A stretch of DNA of 64,000 nt from Escallonia rubra (lineage: Eukaryota; Streptophyta; Magnoliopsida; Escalloniales; Escalloniaceae), in assembly GCA_033065855.1 (NCBI GenBank), contig JAVXUO010002587.1, forward strand, positions 1 to 64,000. Reading direction: 5' to 3'. Position numbers and translations under genes: made by a program. Shown piece by piece: positions 1-13,947 of this stretch; position 1 is the stretch's first letter; every line of letters starts with the position of its first letter. Under the pieces are notes generated by a model. The model searched no databases. It was not told where the DNA came from and worked only from the letters and a program-made list of their open reading frames with translations.

Positions 1-63
1 AAGCAGTGTAACATGGGGGGAGAGAGAGAGAGGAAAAAAGAACAGATCAAGCGAAGGAGTTAC

Positions 64-3000
64 CTCATCAAGGATCGGTTTAAGCTCCTTGTACCGAGCT
101 TCAGCAAGATCAAAACCATCCTTACGGAGCTCCTGTAATGCCAACACATCACAAAGGCACAATTGGATAACCCAGCAAGTAGATTATATTCTACAAAATG
201 AAATGTGTAGAAGCATAGTCCACTGAAAGGATCTCCTTCACTTTTGACAGAATGACACCTGCCATAACTTTTTTTCATTTTCTGAAGTACGCTTGCCATT
301 ACTCCTACATGTTATTTTCTCTAATCCAAATGTCTCTCTTTCTTTTGGTGTTCTGAGGATATTTCTACCTTGCAGCCCCATGTTTGCTACAGGAGATAGA
401 TAGTAAAGAAAACTTTACTCCGCCAACTATTATACCATAATATATCAGCAATCTAAAATCATGCCACGCCCTTACTAAACAACCAAATGTGAACCTACAC
501 TAGTCGAGGACAGTAATTGTATCTTTAACTCAAGTTCCTGGAGCAACGAATCCAACTTCAAGCCATGGAAGTCTTGTTTGGAGAAAGCAGAGCCTTATAA
601 TGAACCAAGCTAGTCGACGTCTAGTTTAGAGGCCCGTCAGTAATTAGATCGTGTATAAAACTAACAAGGCATGAACACATTTTGCACTTAACAGCAGTTG
701 GCTGGATAAGCAAATATAAAAAAAATAAGCTACCAGAGCTCCGGCTCATTTGAAATAGGCTCAAAGATGAAGAAGCCAAGCTTGATAAGTTCATGAACCA
801 AGCTTGGACAGCCTTTGGCTCCTTTTACATCCCTAGTTGAGCACGATAATATTTGCTTTTGATGTCTCGATTGGCCCAACAGCTGGGGGTTTCTAGACCA
901 AGTTTAAACAGTTTGGCTTCAGGTCAGATTGCTTTCAGCCTAATACTTTTTAAAGACTTGCTTGCATGCTAACGAGTATCATTTTTCAATTCTTTGGTAC
1001 TATGAAATTATATATTATCGATGGGTTTGGATGGTTTTTTGCCAAAGCTAGACCTGGGCATGAAAAAATTTAGACAATCATAGATAGACAAGAGATCCAT
1101 AATGGGCATCACGACATCCAAGTGCAAATAAATAAACCAAAGAACTAAAAAAAGCTCCAAGATGAAAAGCTAAATCAGTCATGCAAGGGGAAAAAATTCA
1201 GATTACAAAATAGAAAGAGAACAGACCTTTCCAGTGTGTTCAGTGTGCTCATAGGCTGCCATTTGCCAGTAAAAATTGGTACGCTTATAGAAGTCCTTCA
1301 ATGATTCTCCAGGCTTCACAAAGTAATAAATAAATGACCAATCATTTAGGAGCTGATGGATAAAAAGCCTAGAGCTAGCATTAGGAGCAAATGAGAAGAG
1401 TAGTTATGACCAGAACATGCAAGCAAGAACTATTTACTCATAAAAGGACCTTTCAAGTAACCACATTTGAAACCAGAAAATTTCGATTTCCAAAACCAAA
1501 TCTACAAAGAATAAGAGTACCATCGGCGTTCTCTGTGAATCAGAAAGGCCAAGACTTGCCCTGATTTGCTCAATCCTGGCCCTTTTCTCCTTCCTCCGAA
1601 GATTTTTCGCTTCACCCTTTATTATAGCAACAGCATCTCCCATTTCAAGCGATGTAGTACCACTATTTCTGGCCTACACACAGAAAAAGTACAATACAAA
1701 TAGATGAACTGAGACGGTGTCATACATCTTGATATATTTAAATCTATTTAACTTTATTTATGTTTGTTACTGTGTGTATGTCGTTTGATGTATACTCAAC
1801 ATACAAAGACAACTTCCCCACATTACTGCTTTGTAGCCATTGGGCAAGAGGAAAAATCAGTCTTATTGGATTTTAACCTTTTCAAGAAAGTTGGAATCTA
1901 AAAAGAGCAATCTTAAGACTCAAAAGATGACATAAACAGATTTACAAGATAACTGTCAGAAAGGAACTGTTCTGCATTTCTATATTGAACTAGGACAAAC
2001 AAAAATGAAACACAATTGAAGGGGTGGGGTACCTTACGTTTGGAATTGATATTAACCGTTAAAAGAGAGAGCTTCTAATGAGCTAACCAACATACAGCCA
2101 TTGCAACAAAAGCAAGAAACCCACCTCCATATTATCATCATCGGTCTCATCGCTTTCACCTCCACTATCGCATTCTTCATCTTCACTATCATCTTCATCT
2201 TCATCGTCGTCCTCATCATCGTCCTCTGAGGCTTCAATCCACTCAGATTCAGATGCCTGTTTACGGTAAGTAACAAACTTAAGTTGACTATTATGTGCGC
2301 TCAATACAATGATTTGACTAGATCAGTACTTGGTGATATAAACTAATTTGATCTACAAAATGAGAATAATAGGCAGTCAAAGGTCTGCCTGCTTTAAATA
2401 TTATAACTTACAACTAGAATGGCATCAGAACTTTGTCAATTACGAGTGACTTTGAAATTCAGATATGTGATCCTACTCTAAACGAAGCCAAGCAGATTTG
2501 AACTATCAGATTGGAAGACAAGATCAGGTTGGCTTCAAAAGGCTCAAAAATTTCCCTTGATCCTTTTTCACACTGGTATAAGATGCAGCCACTAAAAGAG
2601 CGTCAGCTCAGGAACTTCCAATCAATGACATATGGGCCACACTAACTGCATGTAGCAGTATTAGGCAACTAAAGTTTTGCAAATTACTATATTCAGCTTA
2701 TTTTCCCTTGTTCGTGGTGGCGCGTGCCTACTATATAGATGAAGATAACTGCAAAAGTACTACGCCATCTATCAAAACCACTACTACAGAGATATAAGAA
2801 GCGTCTATCGGAAGAAAATTCAACGAACCGGTATGAGACACCTCCACTCATCAAGTTTGCTGAGATTGAGTGCATACAGATCGTCAAGTGTAATTTCTTG
2901 GTCTCTAACTTCCATCATGCCGCCAAAGATGTACAATGTATCTCTTCCTACAACCATGCAGCTATTGATTCGTCCACACGGCTTCACTACCTCTGTAGAA

Positions 3001-6000
3001 GTAGAAACGATATTCTGCACAACTGACTTAGAGCTTGATTCATGAAACTTTTCATCAGATCTAACAGCCATCTTAGAATCCTCAACAATCACATTTCTAT
3101 CCATATGACGAGAAATTTCATCAACATTGATTTCCATGTCATCTACTTCGTTGTAATCCAGATTTCCATTTCCATCATTTTCTGCAGAGTTCATTGTTTC
3201 AATCAGATTACTCTTACTATCAAGAGCAACACCATTAGATTTTCCATCTAAATTCCTTTTTATCTGCAAAACCAACCCAAGAAGCGACAACATGGGATTA
3301 GAATAAATAAATTCTTGCACGACTGACTTTCACGAAATCTTGAATGATTTTAAGAGCAAAGCGGGAAAAAGATCTAGTTGTTTAAGTACAGATAATTCGA
3401 AAGGAAATATTTATAGATAGGACGTCAAGTGTCAGCAGAAGCAACTGAAAGGTTAATCGACTAGAATAATGATGTAGAGGAAGACAATGACCAAATGAAA
3501 ATAAGGACTTCAAAACACAGACATTTCTGCGACAACTTTATATATGAGATATGAGATCACCTTTTCTTTTGTTGATTTTCCCTTTCGTAACTCCAGTGGG
3601 TACCTATAGGCAAGATAACATGATATATCGTCAATGACATACGGAATGCAGAATTATCAGTGAGAGAGAAAAGGAATGGGTTTTGACCATAGAAATGTTA
3701 TAGGAGGTAGTCTACATTCTGTGCAATCACAGATGAACATCAAGGGAAAAAGCTACTTTTTGCAATAAAAATATTAAAGAATTACCAGCGATGGGTGTCT
3801 AACTGGAAGCCATAAAGTTCGTTCAAAAATAAGCTCATTATTACATCACCTGCACCGACATTGAAGCCACAGACGCACAATATTAGGAAGCCAAAGACTT
3901 GGCTGTATAAACTATAAAGTGCCCAATTTCAGCGTGAATCATGTCTGAACAAGATTAAACAGACAAGAACAAGCCCTGAATCAACTCAACCCTACCCAAC
4001 TAACTACCCAAAAGAGCCTGACCTTAACTAGTTCATAATCTGTACCTGTAAAAGCAATTGGTAATGGGTGAAGAGGCCCACAAGGCTTATATGTATGTTG
4101 ACAAGTTATATATCAATCTCCCTTTGTTGGTTTATATTCTCAACGTGCCCCATCACGTGTGGCCCGACTTCTTTTGCATAGGCCAAACATGAATGAATTA
4201 AATTGGGTGATGGTGGAATTTTTTCAATTAATTTTCTGCTGGGCCTGGATTAATACCCCCCCCCCCAAAAAAAAAAAAAAACACCCTGCCCGGCCGTTCT
4301 TGATACCATGTTAAGTTATCATCTTTCACATGTGCACATATGCAAGTGACCCCAAGAAGTTCAATACCTGAACAGTTAAGTTACTCTAATCTCACATCAA
4401 TACACGTTTATATGCAAACAAACCGCGCAACTCCTATGCACGAGGATGCTTGCACAAAAGACACTCACCGTACAGTAAAATTTCAACTCATAAAGAAGGG
4501 AAAAAAACGACAAGATTAATGCGAAATAATGATGCATATCCACAACTAACATACTGCTCTGCCAAAAAAATATATATATAGACTGCAAATTTAGAATCTG
4601 TAAATCTGACAAAAAGCTAAAGTTGTTACTGTTAAAAAAATAGGCAAAGACTATATCTGGAAGCTAGAAACAGACACCCTTCTTTCCAAGTGAGCAAGCA
4701 TTTTCTGAAAATAGATGCTACTGAAGGCTAAATGAGCACTTATAAAGAAATAACCTTCTACTTCCATGTCCACCACACCCCCAAATAGTAAGGCCCTCTT
4801 TTTATGGACACACATAGAGAAACCAGCACGGGGTCCAGGAGGCATCCCACTTTTCTTCACCTATTGGAAAGGAAAATATGAAAACAAAAGTTGCATTGGC
4901 ATGCACACTTGAGCAAAGAGGAGAGGAGCTATTAGTTGAAATATGTTCACTCACAAAAAAGTGGAGCACTACCAATTATTTCACTACATATATATTGATA
5001 CTTCTGAAATATTAGAAAGGAGTGGGATACAATTAAAAGAACACAATTCACAGTGTATCATTTCAACAATGTTATCATATATAAGGAAACAAAATAAGTC
5101 TAGATTGCTTAATAAAGGCAAACAAGAACTTCCAATTACATAATTCCAATGCTGCATCACTGAAGTCCTTTTTGCAATGTAAGTCGTTAATCTTAAAAGG
5201 GATAATAAAGGGAAGTGTATCCGCTAATCTTTAAATGTATGAGGAAAGGGAAGTGTATCCGCGCCATGGTGCCATTGCATATCTTATGATGTGCAGAAGG
5301 AATAAGGAGGCTTTTATGGGGCAGAGATTCAAATTTCTCAGATAAAGGACGCTTCACTGATACCCTTCATCTTTAGCCTTTGAGTCGTGTCCATCTTTAT
5401 TTTTATTTTTTTTGAAATAGAGCTGTATAGCCCCTTGCATACGCCAAGAAAACTGACTAAGCATGTTACATCATAAGATATGGGACAGGATACCAAACTT
5501 TGCTATGTCATAATGACTTTAATGGGACCCTAAGCAAAATATATAAAACAGATAGCAATATTTTCCATTCAAAGATAAAAAGGCAAAAAGGAAATCCCTT
5601 AACTGATTTTACTTGCTTACTAGAAGGGGGGTGGGGGTGGTGGAAGAGGCAAACGAACCTTGTTCCATTCCCAAGTCCTAGGGTCAAGGGACCACATATC
5701 TGAATGAACAATCCCTTTCTCCGAGTTGTTCTTATCAGATGAAACTTCTTTGGAGTAGCCACCATATAAGTATACCTGCAATGTTAAAAGCACCAGAATT
5801 CTTAGAAAGGTCATAATATTCAAGTCGTGGATATCCATATATGTACATCAAATGACAATGTCATTGACATCAGAAGCAACATATTTTTACGAGAACTCTA
5901 CCAAAGGAAAGACTTCTAGAGAAGAAATTTTTTTATGGGACTTTTAAAACAAGTATAATATTGTTGGCACTTTTCTCCCTTATAGCCTTATAGAGCTATA

Positions 6001-9000
6001 GATATAGTGCAAACACACAAAATCAGGTGCAACTGTTACTATCAGAAGCCCTCAATCTAATATGATTGTAAAACTGAATCGAAAGGCATGCACATGAGAT
6101 CAGCACAACAATATACGAACAGCCTTTTGGATTTGCAGTAGCCATCGTGTCGGAAACTCATCTTTCGTAGATAAACACCGTCTTAGTTATTTGGACCATT
6201 TAATCATTTGACGAAACTGGCAAGATCTTAACTTGAAGAATATAAGATGCCTGAACTAGTTTCAAATAGCATAAAAACATTCTTTGATTGAATAAAAGAG
6301 ATGGGAACTAAAGGAAAAATGTATATGTAGCTATTTGAGAAAAATACCCGTACATGCAACCCGTACAGAGATTCCAGGTGCCTAATGAAGAGCCAAGAAC
6401 ACATATGTATCCATGGCAGAGAAAGACAGAAAAAATGTAAGGTTTTTAACTCCCTTCCAAGGTTGGCATTCATATTTAACTCTGTGGTGGCTTCAATAAA
6501 CTTATTAGGATGTCTGAGGAAGCGCATGCTTTTCTTTTCCTTGCCATTTATTCGTATTCTTTTTTTCCTCTTAGTCTGTCATATTCTGGCATCACCTTAA
6601 GGTCTAAAAATTGGCGATTGAAATTTCAACCAGGCATTTGATTTGAGCATGAGTGTTCTCCAATAGACATGCAAAATTCAAATTATCATTACTCTGACAT
6701 CAACTCTAAATCTAAACTGCTCCTGATTCTCGTGCATGTCTACACGGAAAGTGATTAACTGCATATACAAGCTTATCTGTTGCATCCATTGGCGCTCAGC
6801 ACCTTAAAGTGCCAATCTTGGCACACCGCACCTGTTCCACTTTGGTACTCAATTTATCATTTGACTAAGATTTGGAAGGGAAAAAATCTCCCTCCCTCTC
6901 TCTGTTCTGGCAGGCGACTTCATCGCTGGTACATCCTATCCTCTCCGTCACTTTTTCTCACATTTCTCTCTCTTCACATCACCACAGCCACTCTCCCCCC
7001 AATGCTAAAACTCTCCCTATTTTCCTTCACCAACAACCACTATGTCCATCGCCACTGTCTGATTGGTACCATCAGCTTTGCAGCTAACAAAGGCAGCACT
7101 GTTCTCTCGAATTTGTAGATATAAGCACTCAATATAGCAACCAGGACAAACTAAAATCAAGTTATTCATGTTAGAGGATGGGGAGTGCCTTGGTTTTTTC
7201 TGTACTTAAGTCAGTTCCCAGCATTTTCAGGTAAGTGATGTAGGTATTCTATTGATGACTGGCTTCCTTTCATAAGGCCAACTAGTTTAACTTCTAACGT
7301 GAGTCACGATTGGGTATGACCACTAACATGCCCCTTCAAGTTTGGGTATGATCAGGAATATGCATATCTGAGTCCAAGTTTGGGTATGATCCCTCCTTGA
7401 TAGGGTAAAAAACATGGGCAATTATCCTAAAAATCCACTTAAAAGAAAAGCATATTGGTGTTTGGAAGAGAGTTGCCCTGAAAAAAGAATGCAAGATGGG
7501 TCCAAGTAGATGAGGTTGATCGGAGCAAATTGACTTTAAAGGGGATGTTAATTTTTGTCCTCTCAGATATAAAAGTTGCCTGATAAATTGGAGCTCTCGA
7601 TGTCGATTTGTAAGTTGGACACCAAATAGGAAGTTTAAGAGGTTGAATGCGAAAATTAATATTTCAAGGTGATGAGTGCAAGTGGACCCGAAGTATAAGG
7701 TTTTATGTGCAATTTGTTCAATTGAGTAAACCTATCCAGCACTAGTGTGTCACTATATAGCCTCAAATATGTAAGGATCGCCAATGGAAACCGAAAGTGG
7801 GTCATAGTATGTTCCTAGCTATATTTAAACACAAAGTTAGCATCTTTTATTTCCAGCAGGTATACATTTAGCATCTCCAACATCTACTATGTATTTCCTT
7901 TGCGTAAGTATCAAAAAATTGTTTGGTCATCCTTCTTCACTAAGGAACATAATGACATGGAGTCCATTGAGTTGCAACCCAAACCTTTATACATGTAAAG
8001 GGTGTAATTGAACCTCTTTCGACACGCATCAACCAATGTGTTTCATTTCTGAGGCATTAAAAGTTTCCACTCACTTGTAGTATGTTCACACTTCTTGATA
8101 AAATCTTTCGCATAAATGCAATCATTTCAAAGTTCAATCGTATTTGCCTTCACCATGTCTCTTCACTTAATACCCTCAACACTTTGACAGCAGCACACAT
8201 ATAGGTTAGAATCCTAATATGTTACACCTTTGATACTAACACAACTCATGGACCTGAGGTTTGAAAAGAATACTAAAACCAATGACGTGACGCAGCAGAA
8301 GTACAGTCACCTCATCTTGGTAAACAGTAAACTGAAAGCCACTCCGTGCACTTGGCCACATGCATCCAGGTTTTGCTTTTATCTCTTGCCACTACATTGC
8401 AACAAGGCATATTTCAGTTCAGAAATATAAATCTCAACGAATAACAATCAAGCTTTTAGCAAAAGGACCAAGAATGTTGACCACTTCACCTTGAATAGAT
8501 CCAGGTCAAACACATGCAAATCATTAAAATACCTGCACCAATGGAAACATTTAGATGCAGAGAGACGCATTATACAAAAAACTGGTAAAACTTTGTGAAT
8601 TCAGTTAACTGTTCGACATTTGCTACGAGGGAGAAAAAGGCATGCCAGGCAAATTTATATGACTATGCAAGATAAGATCACTCCTATAATGTACCCAAGG
8701 AACTGGGGCTCATTTAACTTCAACTATCTGCTTCAAAAAAAATTGAATAGAAAATGCAGGAGAAACTTAGAAGATTCATTTCATCCAACTGGCATCACTA
8801 ATGTCGTCAAAGCAACCAAAACACCAGCTTCTTATTAACACAAATTGCATGACAAGTGACTTTGCCAAATAACATAGTTTTGAAAAAGATTCAATTTAGT
8901 GAATCATCAAGACATTTCTAAGAAATTACAAAGTGCTGTCAGAGTGGATATCAACAAGTTTTTCACTTGCATAAGCTAAGATCAAAGCACTTTGATCTAT

Positions 9001-12000
9001 TTGAGCATCATAGTTCAACTCTTTCAAACATGGGTATGTGCAACACATATTTTTCCAAACACACATTAGTTTTCAGGTAGCAGGCTCTGTTCCTTCTTCG
9101 AGAACTAAGTGATAAACAACAAAGATCATCAAACTACTCAAAAATCTTTCTGCTAAACAAAAAAGAATATATTTCCAAAAAAAAGAGTAGATAGTGATGG
9201 GAAAAGAGTCCTTCCTAAGAAGTTACTAGAGTCTCATTAAGCAGTAACAATACATGTTAATTTGCACCGCATCTCACATTCACTACTTCATCAGCTTCAA
9301 GTAAGGGAGCTGAAACCCCCTGCCTGGCAGAACTTTTTTTCTTTTGGAGGGCATTCTGTGAATAGGGGATCTCCAGGCATTTTTCTTATGGAAAGTGACT
9401 ATTGGCAAGTAATGTTCTCTATCGCACGTCTCACAGAATACCCACTTACTGGACTCCTCAACTGCAAATTGGAGACTCCCTCATAATCACAAGAGCTTGC
9501 AAAGCAGAAGCTCTTGTCAGATATTTGGAACACTGCATTAGTTTTTTACTCCTTTACTCACCAATGGTTGTTCCAATACTCTCCCCTATGTTAAATGGTC
9601 CACTTCCAGTTGTTTTGCTCTAAAATCAAACTGACTGCTCACCACCGTATAACACTGAAAGAAGTCAAACAAAGCTCAATTCCTGATCGTTTTTAGGAGT
9701 ATCCTTTCGCCTCTCTGTAGATTACCTTCTCAACTCTTGAATATTAAAACGTATAGCAATAAGGGCTAAAGGTGGCGGAACCCATGTCTAATGTTGCAGA
9801 CAACCATCACCTATTGACTGAATGAGCCTAAAATAGGACTTTACTATCCAAGAAAATATTGCAAACTAAGCAAGCGTGATTTAAGACAAATTATTATTTA
9901 TGGACGACTCTTTGCTCTTAAAGATCTTTTGTATCCTTTTGGATCTGATTGCTCTAAAGGACATAAAGGAGCTGTCTCCTGTTGGCGATTCCTTCTCCCC
10001 TTGCTCTTGTATAAACACCAACGACACAAAAATAACCCACTATCACAAGCAATTCAAACAGAGCAGAGACATTCTGCCAAAACTCATGCGCCACAACGCA
10101 ATGGAATACAAGAGCGTTATCGCCGCTGGGCCATAAGTCTTGCGCATGAAGCACCAACTCGCATATCATACCCTTGGAACTCCCAGGCAGAGAAAGGCAC
10201 CTTGGCTTGTCATGTTCTAAACCGACTTCCACGGGAAGGACAACTGTTTTTCCATTTTCCACCTTTTATAATCTGAAGGGACAATACACCTCCCCAATAA
10301 AGGAAATAGAGAAGAATGACCGTTCTTAACCTTGTTCGGTCCCGCCATCCTCCCTATCTCTCACCTTATATCTCAAAAGAAAGATCACGCCTAACCTACC
10401 CCCTTAACTCCCAACAGGGCACAACCAATTTTGACCTAACCACAAAAATCCTTTAATTCACAATCTCACCCTCTATCAGTCTCTTCCTCAAACCTCATTT
10501 GACCCTTGAATTGTTTCCAACCAGCTGCCAAAGATATATAAGTATGTCATTCCTCATGGAAATCAGATTCAAAATATCGGGATGTGCTCAATTAAGTTCT
10601 GAAACGAAAACTATATTAAATGTGTAACAGCAATAACAATATAAATAAAAATGAAATGTAGTGAATAAATGAACATCATAAAAGCTCCATATATGAATAA
10701 AAGCACTTGGCTTAGAAGCCATCAAAGGTTTCTTAGATCGATCATCTAAAAGAAAAACATAAATACGAAGCATTGATACAACAAGTCACTAGCAAAAAAC
10801 CTTACTTATTAAAGTCCTGTAATATATTCAGGATGGAGCATATGGAGCACCCGAGAACTTATAAAACAACCAAAACAAGGGCAAGAACTAAAAATTATAG
10901 AACTTTAGCATTGTCAATAATGGCCCAAACAACAACCTCACTTCTCTAAGAGTGTCATAAAAACCTCCAAAAACAATAATCTTGTGCTTATACAAAACCT
11001 GCAACACATTCAAGAAATTGTGGCATGAGGACCTTATTGAAAACTAGTAATTGAAGTGACCAAAGAATCAAAAACATAAATGGAATTAATAAAAAAGTGA
11101 GAATTATAAACTTCAACAATTCACAGAGCATAAGGCCCACTACTCTAACTGAAACAGAAAAAAAATCTAGGTGGGTACGAATAAGCACACAAATATATAA
11201 CATTGTATGTGTATATGCATATAGACAAACGTACATACATAAATTTTAAAGACACGCATATATACATATAGATATATGTGTGTCTGGTATTTATGTATAC
11301 ATATAGAGAGGAGAGAGAGAGCGTAATGACATTTAACATCAGTTCTAAAGCTTACAACAAAACCGGGAGCAATGACCTAAGTATGCAAGAGGAAATGGAC
11401 ACAAACGAAACAGAGGTTGACAAGGGAACATTCTAAGTCAACCAAGACCCGCCAAATATATTTTACTTTAATCACAAGATTTGGACTTCTTAAGATTCAA
11501 AACTGTCACACTAGCCACATTCTTCCTTATGTTTATACATCCACTCACTACCCTACAGTGAATGAATCACAGAGCAGACATCATTCTAACTGTAAACTTG
11601 ATAGGGATGTTAACAACCCCCCTAGCATTGCTGTTTTTAGTTTTGACAAACGGTATATCGCTAAGAATACAGGATAAACAATACTTCACATATATGTATA
11701 AAAGGATTTCCACAAAATTTTAGCTTTCCACAGCTTTGTTTCTCACTAACCATCCGATGGCCTGAGCGTGGACTTGGACACCCTTTATAATTAAGCTGTT
11801 CCCATTGATTTGTTTTCAAATCCAACACCCAAAAATCCTGCCACAACGTATTCCAAACTTGAGCACAAGTCTGACAAACACTATCTAGATTTAAGAAGTA
11901 AGACATGTGTTGATGCGCACTTCACCTTATAGTGATGGAAACGTTCTTGATTAGGAGATGTAAACTCACCACCTAGCAATGGACACAAACTGAAACATCA

Positions 12001-12993
12001 ATACTTGAGAAGGGATTCAAGAAAAATCCCGACACAGACAACCATGTTGTCTTTATACATCTAAGCATGCATCTTTTCCTCCGAGTTTAGCTACATTACC
12101 AAAAATATAGAGATAATTCTTCCAAGCAACAGCCTGATGCGCGCTGCGAGGTGGCGGACTATTGGGGCTAGAAACCAACTTCCACTCTTGCTTTTCCACA
12201 TCGTACCGGTAAAGATCGCCATATACAAACGTCTGCACCGACCAAACTCAAAAAAAAAAAAAATTCACAATAAGTATCCCCATCACATGCCTTTTTTAAC
12301 GAACACACATAAACTACACGTGTTGAATTCACAAAACCGAGTTTGACCTAACCTTGTTACCATTGTAGAATTCGCCGCCGTACAGTACCAATTCCGTCTC
12401 TTTCAACGGATTGATGCTCAACTACACAAATCAGTAAACACAATCATCAAACATTAAACACAATCCTCCAATTTGCTCTACAATTCTAAATTTGAAACGT
12501 ATTCCGTGCCCCCGGATTTTTTGCATTTGACTCTTCACTAAATCCTAGGACGTCTTAAACATTGAAACGAGCTCAAGTATTAAATAAGTATCATCTTGGC
12601 AAGTCAAGCTAGGGTAAAACAATATCCACGTTTTCCAGAAAGTTAAAAAGAGGGAGTAATTATGTAAGCTACCGAGCAATTGGATCGAGGGGACGGCCGG
12701 GGCACGTTCTCTTCGACTTGCACCTCCTTCTTCTTCGCTTCCTCCTTTTGTATGCTCAACTGGGGACTCACTCAACGAAGCGCAATTGTCAGTGAATAGA
12801 AAAAACTTGTTTGTTCATCTCTCGACGACTAGAAGAAGTAAATAAAGACTAAAGAGGGTACCAAAATGGCGTCGATGTCGTCCTCGGGTGAGAGCTTTTT
12901 GGTCTCTCGGCGAGCTTTCTTGACCTCGGCTTTGGCCGTCTTCTTCTCGGTTTTCTCCTTGCCTTTGCCTGGCTTCTTCGTTTTCTTCCCCAT
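64..12993 (-). CDS. Kelch-repeat protein, KLHDC4 type (18 exons seen, 3' end outside window)
   Basis: Exons read on the minus strand, all GT-AG and in phase: 12993-12862, 12759-12673, 12421-12353, 12232-12100, 11972-11926, 11837-11751, 10998-10937, 8532-8490, 8391-8311, 5775-5659, 4860-4755, 3849-3786, 3603-3561, 3263-2829, 2256-2125, 1673-1521, 1313-1227, 132-64. They give 649 residues. The last short exon lies left of base 1. The N-terminus is a Lys-rich stretch beginning MGKKTKKPGKGKEK, followed by a kelch propeller with blade motifs such as LYIFGG, IIVFGG, LYGGYS, LLFGG and LYIFGG. A very acidic run (2180-2240) precedes a basic helical C-terminal part with KNLRRKEKRARIEQIR. The protein follows Arabidopsis AT5G50310 closely from memory. 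Kelch propellers bind partner proteins; the function of this family in plants is not established. It is divergent from ELP3. The introns at 10936-8533 and 8310-5776 are the longest. Confidence 0.93.
5776..8310 (-). other. Intron 9 of the kelch gene, no recognised content
   Basis: A 2.5-kb intron between the exons at 8391-8311 and 5775-5659. It is AT-rich with scattered short open frames and no protein family I recognise. A pyrimidine-rich patch at about 6880-7020 gives Ser/Leu-rich open frames that look like chance. Confidence 0.6.
8533..10936 (-). other. Intron 7 of the kelch gene, no recognised content
   Basis: A 2.4-kb intron. Open frames on both strands around 9900-10280 overlap each other and carry no known domain. 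A 20-bp stretch at 9248-9267 recurs at 19768-19787 but does not define an element. Confidence 0.6.
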
Positions 12994-13567
12994 TTTGCCG
13001 CCTCTCGCGAGTTTGGCCGCCTCTCAGTCTCAGTACAGAGGAGAGTAATGTGCAGTGTAATTTGTTCCCCTTCGTTGTGGCCGAAACGGCGACGGTGAGA
13101 GAAATGACATTTTGAATCCGATCAAATACCAATTAAATCCTTTACCTTTGTCCACAGACCACAATACTGACAATAGTCACTTTGCGTAATTTGCAATTTT
13201 TGCTTCATCTTTGGACCTAGGATTTAAATGGATATTAAGACTTTGGTAGCGTTTGAAATCGCTCACAGTTTTGACTTTCTGCTTTCAAAAAAATAAAAAT
13301 AATCAAAATCAGTTTAGTTTTTATTTTTTACAAAAATAAATTGGTGTTTGATTATCTAATTTTTATTTTGAGTTTTTCTTTTTCTTTGGTATTGGTTTGC
13401 GGTGGCGGTGGCGGTGGTGGGGTGTGGTGGTGGTCGGCCGCCTGCAGTGGTCGCCAGCAATCGCCAACGGAGGCTGCTAGTCGTGGTCGACGGTGGGCGG
13501 TGGCTGCCGACGGTGGGAGGGTGGTGGTGGTGGTCTCAAACTGAAAACCCAAAGCTCTTTTTTGGAG

Positions 13568-13576
13568 TTTTAAAAA
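13568..13576. repeat. Target-site duplication, left of MULE copy 1
   Basis: The 9-bp sequence ttttaaaaa is repeated exactly at 19431-19439. Confidence 0.9.
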
Positions 13577-13947
13577 GGGTTAAATACAAAACTGTCCCCT
13601 GTGGTTTACATGTTTTTGCACTTTGCCCCTCGTGTTTACAACTTTTGCAATAATGTCCCTCAAGATTTACAAAACCATTGCAAACAGCTCCAAAAACGGA
13701 CGGCCGTTCAAATTCAGCCGTTAAGACCCCACGTGCACAGCACACCCGATTTTCTCATGGGTATATCGGTCATTTGCCTACCCCATCTTCCATCGGTTAT
13801 CACGAAATCAAATAACCAAACCGTTGCCAGAGCTAAGGAGAGAGAAACAGAGAAGAGCGGGAAAACAGAGAACGGTCGTGCGATCACTACCTGCAAATCG
13901 AAATTCTTGGACGAAAAAGATCGCGTGTGGGAGATTGATGAGCGAAA

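Noticed and set aside
9248-9267. 20-bp identity with 19768-19787
   Set aside because: Too short to define a repeat; flanks do not match beyond a few bases.
9954-10262. 102-codon minus-strand open frame in a kelch-gene intron
   Set aside because: No family resemblance; overlaps open frames on the other strand.
12598-12620. caagtcaagctaggg stretch also found near 23285
   Set aside because: About 16 matching bases in AT-rich introns; no element ends around either copy.
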